5,626 nt of DNA from Bacillota bacterium (GTDB taxonomy: Bacteria > Bacillota > Sulfobacillia > Symbiobacteriales > Symbiobacteriaceae). Below the pieces are notes generated by a model. That model was not told the DNA's origin. It searched no databases and saw nothing but the letters and a program-made list of their open reading frames with translations. The DNA lies in the NCBI GenBank assembly GCA_028287415.1, contig JAQBPS010000279.1:1-5626 (forward strand), given 5' to 3'. The translations under genes were made by a program, and so were the position numbers. Positions 4,678 through 5,626 of the stretch are shown here, one piece after another. Numbering within the stretch: the first letter of the stretch is position 1; every line of letters begins with the position of its first letter.

Positions 4678-5475
4678 GTGGCTCGTGTGGAGGATTCAGG
4701 CTGGTACAACAGCGCCGAGGAATTCGGCACGCTCGACGCACTGGTGCGGCAGGGGCGCCACCTCGAGGCCATTGACCGGGCCCGGCTCACGCTGCTCTCA
4801 GGTCAGGCCGGTCGGCGGAGTGCGGCGCGCCTGCACACCCTGATTTGCCGGCTGTACACCGAGGAATTGCAGCAACCCTGTCCAGCAGCCATCCTGCACG
4901 CGGAGGAAGCCGTGCGCCTCGCGGAGGCGGTGCGCGATCCCTGGATCAAGTGTGAGGCCCTCAGCCGCATCGTGCACGCCTGCTGCCAGGTGGGTGACCG
5001 CTGCCGGGCGGCCTCCGCCTGTGATGCGCTCGCAGCCGAGGTGGAGCGGAATGCGGCGGTCGTCCCCGGCGGCCACGCGGCGGTGCTGATGCTCAGGGCG
5101 ACCGTGGCCATGGCCGGCGAGGAATGGCCCCTGGCCATGGCGCTGCTGCGGCAGGCGGAGGCCGCCGGCAGCGGGGAGGCGCCGGAGGTTGCCGCCCGGG
5201 TCTATGCCGACAAGGTGGTTGTACTGCTCGCGAGCGGGGCCTACGGCGACGCCCGGGCGCTGCTGGCCGAACCGGTGGCCGACCCGGAAGGCGAGTCGGC
5301 GGTGGCCGTCGCCCGGGAGTTGGCCAGGGCCTGGCTGGCCGTCGTCAGCCTGGCGGAGGGGCCGGACCCTGCAGAGGCGAGCCGCCTCGCTCACCTCACG
5401 CACCAGCGCACCGTCTGCCTCGGGCGGGTAGACATGGCCCGGTGGCTGCGCCGGCGGTTGCTACAACTGTTGTAA
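4678..5475 (+). CDS. Alpha-helical TPR-like repeat protein of unknown function
   Basis: This 265-residue protein is predicted to be almost wholly helical and rich in Ala, Leu, Arg and Glu, with the helix-turn-helix pattern of TPR-like repeats. Plausible helix pairs cover about 13-40 (LVRQGRHLEAIDRARLTLL), 48-84 (HAEEAVRLAEAV), 88-121, 133-163, 168-198 and 205-264. Small residues fall at TPR-like positions (for example G26, A31, A35) in the first pair. It has no signal peptide, no membrane segment and no enzymatic motif. Cysteines cluster at C92, C102, C103, C109 and C115 without a clear metal-site spacing. Such folds usually mediate protein contacts, often as the sensor part of a regulator, but no DNA-binding or kinase domain is attached. 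GTG 4678 is the first possible start (in-frame TAG at 4666); GTG 4687, preceded by GGGGGTGG, is an alternative. The gene has its own strong promoter and ends one base from the convergent gene. Function unassigned. Confidence 0.85.
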   Translation: MARVEDSGWYNSAEEFGTLDALVRQGRHLEAIDRARLTLLSGQAGRRSAARLHTLICRLYTEELQQPCPAAILHAEEAVRLAEAVRDPWIKCEALSRIVHACCQVGDRCRAASACDALAAEVERNAAVVPGGHAAVLMLRATVAMAGEEWPLAMALLRQAEAAGSGEAPEVAARVYADKVVVLLASGAYGDARALLAEPVADPEGESAVAVARELARAWLAVVSLAEGPDPAEASRLAHLTHQRTVCLGRVDMARWLRRRLLQLL

Positions 5476-5476
5476 C

Positions 5477-5626
5477 TCAGTGCGGCCAGAACAGCAGCCA
5501 GCCCGGCACTACCACGGCGGCCAGCGCGAGCACATACAGCCCGACCGCACCCCTGCGCAACCCCTGCTTGCCTGCCCACCGGGCGTAGTTGTACGTGTAG
5601 ATCGCCACCAGAAGCGGCCCCAGCAG
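5477..5626 (-). CDS. C-terminal fragment of a membrane protein (cut by window edge)
   Basis: Reading on the - strand from the right edge, 49 codons stay open and end at TGA (5479-5477). The peptide starts LLGPLLVAIYTYNYARWAGK, then has a short basic loop (KQGLRRG, 20-26) and a hydrophobic helix at about 28-46 (GLYVLALAAVVVPGWLLF), ending in WPH. This pattern of two hydrophobic segments separated by a positively charged loop fits a small integral membrane protein with its loop in the cytoplasm. The start lies beyond the window, so size and family are unknown. Its stop is one base from the stop of the TPR-like gene on the other strand. The identity cannot be stated, but GC-rich coding character and the hydrophobic pattern support a real gene. 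Confidence 0.7.
   Translation of the reverse strand: MLGPLLVAIYTYNYARWAGKQGLRRGAVGLYVLALAAVVVPGWLLFWPH

Noticed and set aside
4798..5403. 201-residue - strand open frame opposite the TPR-like gene
   Set aside because: It shows no family motifs and arises from high GC. The + strand frame has a strong promoter and a coherent helical-repeat protein.

Overview
The window is high-GC bacterial DNA with short, AT-richer intergenic islands. Five genes are complete or nearly so and a sixth is cut by the right edge. Strong Shine-Dalgarno sites are scarce: four of the five genes start with GTG and only the MreB-like gene has an ATG with a good ribosome site. The gene content (an unusual long class II aldolase-family protein, a lone MreB homologue, an alpha-helical TPR-like protein) and the degenerate TCCGTG-type intergenic repeats suggest a Chloroflexota-like organism. 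That placement is an impression from family resemblance, not a demonstrated assignment.

Region 1 (1-285) is intergenic. It holds a 19-bp imperfect hairpin with an AT-rich loop, a 9-bp-period TCCGTG array, and one copy of a 23-bp repeat. Region 2 (286-3220) is a tight three-gene + strand operon: a class II aldolase/adducin-family protein with a long unrecognised N-terminal domain, a classical short-chain dehydrogenase/reductase, and a YegS/DagK-type lipid kinase. Both internal junctions are GTGA overlaps, so the three proteins are probably translated in a coupled way and act in one pathway. An aldolase fold, an NAD(P)-dependent oxidoreductase and a lipid kinase together suggest metabolism of a phosphorylated hydroxy- or keto-lipid or polyol. 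The substrate cannot be read from the sequence.

Region 3 (3221-3404) separates the operon from a convergent gene. It carries a clear intrinsic terminator reading on the - strand, plus an inverted copy of the 23-bp repeat and two copies of an 11-bp word also found at the left end. The operon is therefore bracketed by inverted repeat modules. Region 4 (complement 3405-4406) is an MreB/Mbl-like actin homologue without mreC or mreD beside it.

Region 5 (4407-4677) is a divergent intergenic region. Four in-register 10-bp repeats end exactly in the -35 box of a near-consensus sigma70-type promoter, which drives the gene at 4678-5475, an all-helical TPR-like protein of unknown function. That gene ends one base from the stop of a convergent - strand gene, of which only the C-terminal 49 residues (a membrane segment) lie in the window. 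No RNA genes, CRISPR arrays, transposases or defence genes were seen. The most notable features are the repeat-framed operon and the repeat-phased promoter.
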